Shown: positions 6,875-9,858 of the stretch, piece by piece
How positions within the stretch are numbered: position 1 is the stretch's first letter
Layout: every line of letters begins with the position of its first letter
From: Anaerolineales bacterium
Lineage (GTDB): Bacteria; Chloroflexota; Anaerolineae; Promineifilales; Promineifilaceae
DNA: 9,858 nucleotides
Assembly (NCBI GenBank): GCA_020432595.1
Contig: JAGQGA010000146.1
Location: forward strand, 1 to 9,858
Direction: 5' to 3'
Made by a program: the position numbers and the translations under genes
The notes under the pieces: generated by a model
What the model was told of the DNA's origin: nothing
Seen by the model: only the letters and a program-made list of their open reading frames with translations
The model's database searches: none

Positions 6875-7174
6875 ATGTCTGCTATGAGACGGGCTGCCAT
6901 TTACAAATTGGCAAAATCGGCTCGTGAAATTGAATTGGATGTGATGGAGGGGCAACTGCATCAGGACGCAAACGGCCGTTGGCACGTTGGCGAGCACGAT
7001 TTGAGCGGTTGGCTTAACCGTCACAGCGGGGAAAACCTGGTTTTGGCGCTTGGTTCTCTCTCCGATGACCGTCCTGTCAACGTTCGCACTTGCCGCACCT
7101 GCGGCCGTGATTATACCGAACTCGAATGCCCACACTGTCGGCAAAACCGAATTCGGCTGCGTGGCCATGCGTAA
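6875..7174 (+). CDS. Small winged-helix-like protein with C-terminal zinc ribbon (99 aa)
   Basis: No named family is recognised. The ATG at 6875 follows AAAAGGG by 7 nt; a second ATG at 6884 is possible but worse placed. Residues 9-50 have the spacing of a MerR/excisionase-like winged helix: a helix with YKLAK, then EGQLHQDANGRWHV (strand-turn-strand) and DLSGWLNRH as the closing helix. Residues 73-88 form a zinc ribbon with two CxxC pairs (C73/C76 and C85/C88) in RTCRTCGRDY and CPHC. It may therefore bind DNA or a protein partner. Its last 8 bases overlap the start of the next gene, which implies translational coupling and a shared role. It is probably cytosolic. Confidence 0.7.
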   Translation: MSAMRRAAIYKLAKSAREIELDVMEGQLHQDANGRWHVGEHDLSGWLNRHSGENLVLALGSLSDDRPVNVRTCRTCGRDYTELECPHCRQNRIRLRGHA

Positions 7175-8030
7175 AAAAAGTTTTTGGCTCCTTCTTTATA
7201 CTCTGCTTTTGTGGACAACGGCCAGTTATGCGCAAAGCGAAGCAACGGCCGTTAATTTTCTCAGCATCGAACTCTGGCCTGATTATGACCAGCCGGCGGT
7301 GCTTGTTTTACTCACCGGCACGTTGCCCGATGACACTGTTCTCCCGGCTACCGTCGTTCTGCCGCTGCCGTCATCTGCCCGGTTAAATGCCGTGGCTCGC
7401 ATTGACAGCGGTGATGTGATGAATGATGACATCAACTATCAGCAGCGAGCCGGCACCCTGACCTTGACAACGCCTGACCCGCGTTTCCGGGTGGAGTATT
7501 ATGTGCCCTATACCAGCGAGGGAAACGGCCGTTCCTTTACCTTTCAATGGCAATCTCCGCTGTCGGTGCAACAAACGGCCGTTACGGTGCAGCAGCCTGC
7601 TGCCGCCGATGCGATAACGATAGAGCCAACGGCCGTTAACAGCAGCACCCATAGCGATAATTTGCTATATCATACGCTTGCCAGCTCTGCCATTCTTCCC
7701 AACACACCCTTTACCGTTCAAATTCGTTACACCATGACAACGCCCCGGCTGACTGTAGAGGCCACAGCCTCCCCCGTTGCTGCCGATATCGTGGAGCCAA
7801 CCACTTCTGCTCTCCCCAATACCTACTTTCTCCTTGCCGGAGTCAGTGCCCTATTTGTCCTTTTGTACATTGGCTACTATTACGGCCGACGGTTACAAAA
7901 CCAGCCCAGGCGCAAACCCAAGCCTGTTCGTCAAACGAAAGCACGGCAAAAATTCTGCCATAACTGCGGCACACCGACCCAACCATCCGATGTTTTCTGT
8001 CGTCAATGTGGCACGTCCCTCAAGAAATAA
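7167..8030 (+). CDS. Exported single-pass membrane protein with cytosolic zinc-ribbon tail
   Basis: 287 residues from the ATG at 7167, inside the end of the preceding gene (8-bp overlap). This start is chosen because it opens a clean signal peptide: Arg-Lys-Lys, a Leu/Trp-rich core, and a likely cut after ASYA (residue 22). Residues 25-215 look like one or two extracytoplasmic beta-sandwich domains, rich in Thr/Val with alternating hydrophobic strands. A membrane helix lies at about 220-240 (YFLLAGVSALFVLLYIG), followed by a basic stop-transfer (GRRLQNQPRRKPKP) that puts the C-terminus in the cytosol. The tail is a short zinc ribbon, C264/C267 and C278/C281. The layout resembles a membrane sensor or scaffold. 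Four AACGGCCGTT palindromes lie in the gene. The function is unknown. Confidence 0.75.
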   Translation: MRKKSFWLLLYTLLLWTTASYAQSEATAVNFLSIELWPDYDQPAVLVLLTGTLPDDTVLPATVVLPLPSSARLNAVARIDSGDVMNDDINYQQRAGTLTLTTPDPRFRVEYYVPYTSEGNGRSFTFQWQSPLSVQQTAVTVQQPAAADAITIEPTAVNSSTHSDNLLYHTLASSAILPNTPFTVQIRYTMTTPRLTVEATASPVAADIVEPTTSALPNTYFLLAGVSALFVLLYIGYYYGRRLQNQPRRKPKPVRQTKARQKFCHNCGTPTQPSDVFCRQCGTSLKK

Positions 8031-8060
8031 AAAAGCCCGACCAATTTGGTCGGGCTTTTT
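8031..8060. terminator. Bidirectional intrinsic terminator between the zinc-ribbon pair and the cytochrome operon
   Basis: GCCCGACC (8035-8042) pairs perfectly with GGTCGGGC (8048-8055) around a 5-nt AT loop. It is flanked by an A-tract (8031-8034) and TTTTT (8056-8060). It starts directly after the + strand stop and lies 22 bp beyond the stop of the - strand cytochrome gene, so it can serve both. Confidence 0.95.
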
Positions 8061-8082
8061 CAATTTCATGTGATCAAACGAG

Positions 8083-8931
8083 CTAATTACCAAGCAAGAA
8101 TGCCAGCAAATCAGCCATATCGGTCGGATTACTCCCAATCCGTGCCGCAAACGTGCCAGGCATCGCGCTGGGGCTGGCACAAGGGCCAGTCGGACAATCA
8201 GGTACAATGAATGCATTGGGGTCTAGAATGGATTGATAAACATACCCAGCCGCATCCAAACCATCAACCCGTGTATTGCCCACATTGGCAATGTCGCCCA
8301 ACCACGGCCCAACAGCATTTGAACCCTCAAGAGCCGTATCGCCGTGGCAACCAGAGCACCCATACGTCACATATAGTTCCGCACCGTTGGTCGCATCACC
8401 AGCAGAACCATCGGCCGATGCTAAGTAATCAGCAGCAGCTTCCGGCCAAGCGTAGCGCACTGGCTCATTGGCACACAGGTCTTCGCTTTCCCAGTTCAGC
8501 ACAAAGTCGGTCACATTTTGAACCTGGTCAGGCCGCATTGGCCCACCAAACTCTTCTGACCATACAGGCATGACTGTTCCGAAACGGCCGGCCGAAATTG
8601 TTGTCTTAACAAAATCTTCCTTTGTGCCTGCCCAATTTAGGGTGCCCATCCGATAGGTTGGATCGCCGCACAAGAGATCATAATTGTTCAGGGGCAAGCC
8701 CTGGCAACCAACCTGTTCACCAGCCGAGTTATAGCACTCTGTGGCATCACCATCTACACCATGACACGTCGCGCAGTTGTTCTCGAAAATATGGGCACCT
8801 GCCTCAATTGAACGCCCTTTCGCTGCGTCAGTATATTGTGACAAACGAGCCGGTTCGCGTAAGACGGCAAACCCCAGGATCATCATCGTTAGCATAAAAG
8901 CAACGGTTCCGATAACAATTTTTACTTGCAT
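8083..8931 (-). CDS. Membrane-anchored diheme cytochrome c of a bc/b6f-type complex
   Basis: 282 residues. An N-terminal membrane helix (residues 4-24) anchors the protein, with the rest outside. Two c-type heme sites are visible: CATCH (53-57) and CSGCH (192-196). Plausible sixth ligands are M121 in VMPVW and M257 in AMPG, giving two monoheme-like domains in tandem, each about 110-120 residues. Additional cysteines (66, 76, 88, 153, 246, 251) sit in loops and could form disulfides. AGAGGA precedes the ATG by about 10 nt. The gene follows cytochrome b subunit IV by 33 bp on the same strand, so it probably accepts electrons from the quinol-oxidising site through a Rieske protein encoded outside the window. 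It ends close to a shared terminator. Confidence 0.9.
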   Translation of the reverse strand: MQVKIVIGTVAFMLTMMILGFAVLREPARLSQYTDAAKGRSIEAGAHIFENNCATCHGVDGDATECYNSAGEQVGCQGLPLNNYDLLCGDPTYRMGTLNWAGTKEDFVKTTISAGRFGTVMPVWSEEFGGPMRPDQVQNVTDFVLNWESEDLCANEPVRYAWPEAAADYLASADGSAGDATNGAELYVTYGCSGCHGDTALEGSNAVGPWLGDIANVGNTRVDGLDAAGYVYQSILDPNAFIVPDCPTGPCASPSAMPGTFAARIGSNPTDMADLLAFLLGN

Positions 8932-8964
8932 GTTCTCTGTATCCTCTTCCTCACTGCCAACTGC

Positions 8965-9858
8965 CTAACAGGATTTGTTTGCAAACCGGCATTCAGTCTC
9001 ATAATTCGAGTCTGCATGGCGGTACTTTACCCATTCAGCATCAATGAGAAATTCTTCGGGGTTCGCCGGGCTAACAGCCTTATATTTCAACGTCAGCTTC
9101 TTCAGTCCAGGCTGAATTTCTTCCACAACCAACTGTGCCGTCGGGTCGGGCATCACATCATCCGAGAAGTGATTAGAATATTTTCGCGTTTCAATGGGCG
9201 TGCTTTCATCAAACACACATTCATACCAGGTTGAGTTGCCCGTTAACGTACAGCTGTGGCGGTACATGGCCGCTTGGAACTCTTCCAGCGCATAGGTTAG
9301 ATGTGGATTGCCGCTAATAGGCTGACCCGGTAGATAGGTTCCTTCTGGCATCAAATCATAAGGCACACCTAACATGGCACTGGTTCCTTCCTCCGGCAGC
9401 AACTCAATACTGACTTCACGGTCAGGCGAACTGTTTACACGGAACTCTGGCGAACCCATCCAGTTAGATACCAGCATAAAGGTGAAGAATAGCGCCGCAA
9501 CTGTCAGGGCAATGCGACGGTCAGCATAACGGCGGCTCTTGCCCACTTCAAAGTAAGGCATTACGATAAAGGCGACCAAGAGCAGGGGGATAAACCCAAT
9601 AACCAATGTCTTGTCGGCTAACTTTAGCCACCCCTGCGACCAAGAGAGATACCACGGTGCGACTACGTGAAGCGGCGTTACAACCGGATCTGCATGGGTT
9701 TCCAACGGCGCATCCCACAGCCAAAGTGAACCGGCTACCAGGAATAACGTTGTCAGGGCACTCCACATCAGCTCGTTTGTTGCAATATCGGGTGTAAAAT
9801 AGGTGCGCTCATTGCGCGGTACACGCTTGGCTGTATCTTCCCCAATTTCTTCACGCCC
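8965..9858 (-). CDS. Cytochrome b subunit IV-like protein (C-terminal cytochrome b half) with extra domain; 5' end beyond window
   Basis: The frame is open to the last base of the window, so the start is missing; 297 residues are visible, and the ATG at 9768 is internal. The order matches PetD/cytochrome b C-terminal half: helix E (about 31-48), the ADPVVTPLH loop with the Qo segment, helix F (84-101) and helix G (116-134). The Qo tetrapeptide, normally PEWY, reads APWY (residues 67-70). Ordinary subunit IV ends soon after helix G, but here about 160 further residues follow, placed outside the membrane by PetD topology, with four cysteines (203, 214, 290, 297) and no CxxCH. It would form the quinol-oxidising core with a cytochrome b and Rieske protein encoded upstream, and feed the diheme cytochrome c. 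Confidence 0.85.
   Translation of the reverse strand, partial: GREEIGEDTAKRVPRNERTYFTPDIATNELMWSALTTLFLVAGSLWLWDAPLETHADPVVTPLHVVAPWYLSWSQGWLKLADKTLVIGFIPLLLVAFIVMPYFEVGKSRRYADRRIALTVAALFFTFMLVSNWMGSPEFRVNSSPDREVSIELLPEEGTSAMLGVPYDLMPEGTYLPGQPISGNPHLTYALEEFQAAMYRHSCTLTGNSTWYECVFDESTPIETRKYSNHFSDDVMPDPTAQLVVEEIQPGLKKLTLKYKAVSPANPEEFLIDAEWVKYRHADSNYETECRFANKSC

Larger units (their letters stand above)
426..7637. repeat. Dispersed iterated palindrome AACGGCCGTT (10 exact copies)
   Basis: Exact copies start at 426, 4017, 5070, 5874, 6499, 6971, 7244, 7524, 7574 and 7628. Near copies (ACGGCCGT core) occur at 157, 1021 and 2342. All ten exact copies lie inside coding sequence, across six genes and both strands. 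Seven are read as Thr-Ala-Val and three as Asn-Gly-Arg; none uses the third frame. It is a dispersed short motif, not a tandem array. Confidence 0.9.

Noticed and set aside
6721..6900. N-terminal extension of the - strand helical protein to 6900
   Set aside because: It would cover the divergent promoter, the leader hairpin and the start of the + strand gene, and the protein character changes at the ATG at 6720.
7050..7166. Upstream start for the membrane protein gene
   Set aside because: It would place 39 residues before the signal peptide and inside the preceding zinc-ribbon gene; the ATG at 7167 opens directly into the signal peptide.
7524..7637. CRISPR-like repeat array
   Set aside because: The regularly spaced 10-bp palindromes sit inside a coding gene and are too short to be CRISPR repeats; the same motif is scattered through other genes.

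Overview
The window looks like a piece of a Chloroflexota genome, probably from the Anaerolineae or a related class. This is inferred from gene content and protein style, not from a marker gene. The clues are a glycine-rich lipoprotein start on the polyamine-binding protein, membrane proteins ending in zinc ribbons, a cytochrome b subunit IV next to a membrane-anchored diheme cytochrome c, mid-range base composition, and a heavily iterated palindrome AACGGCCGTT (10 exact copies).

Layout. Bases 1-803 (+) hold the C-terminal part of an FAD-dependent oxidoreductase of the geranylgeranyl reductase/UbiH-like superfamily. A short intergenic stretch follows, with a long hairpin, a sigma70-like promoter and a 15-bp dyad, and leads to an Lrp/AsnC-type regulator (978-1451, +). 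After 88 bp with a palindromic candidate operator comes a complete polyamine ABC transporter operon: ATPase (potA-like, 1540-2640), permease 1 (potB-like, 2677-4029, with an unusual four-helix N-terminal extension), permease 2 (potC-like, 4047-4886) and lipoprotein binding protein (potD-like, 4921-6111). A bidirectional intrinsic terminator (6113-6149) separates the operon from a convergent gene for an unrecognised 190-residue helical protein (6148-6720, -).

A divergent promoter region (6721-6874), with one AT-rich core usable on both strands and a strong leader hairpin, leads to two overlapping + strand genes. The first encodes a 99-residue protein with a winged-helix-like start and a zinc ribbon (6875-7174). 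The second encodes a secreted or membrane-anchored protein with a cytosolic zinc-ribbon tail (7167-8030). A second bidirectional terminator (8031-8060) separates them from a convergent respiratory operon on the - strand: cytochrome b subunit IV (8965 to beyond the window end), then a diheme cytochrome c (8083-8931). These are most simply parts of a quinol:electron-acceptor oxidoreductase of the bc/b6f type.

How it works together. The Lrp-type regulator probably senses a small amino-acid-like ligand and may control the adjacent polyamine importer, in which PotD captures polyamine outside the membrane, PotB/PotC form the channel and PotA supplies ATP hydrolysis. The cytochrome genes belong to electron transport. 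The zinc-ribbon pair and the helical protein have no assigned function. I see no CRISPR array, tRNA, rRNA, transposase or phage gene. The best candidates for something undescribed are the iterated palindrome, the zinc-ribbon pair with its structured leader, the extended PotB, and the subunit IV with an altered Qo motif plus an extra C-terminal domain.
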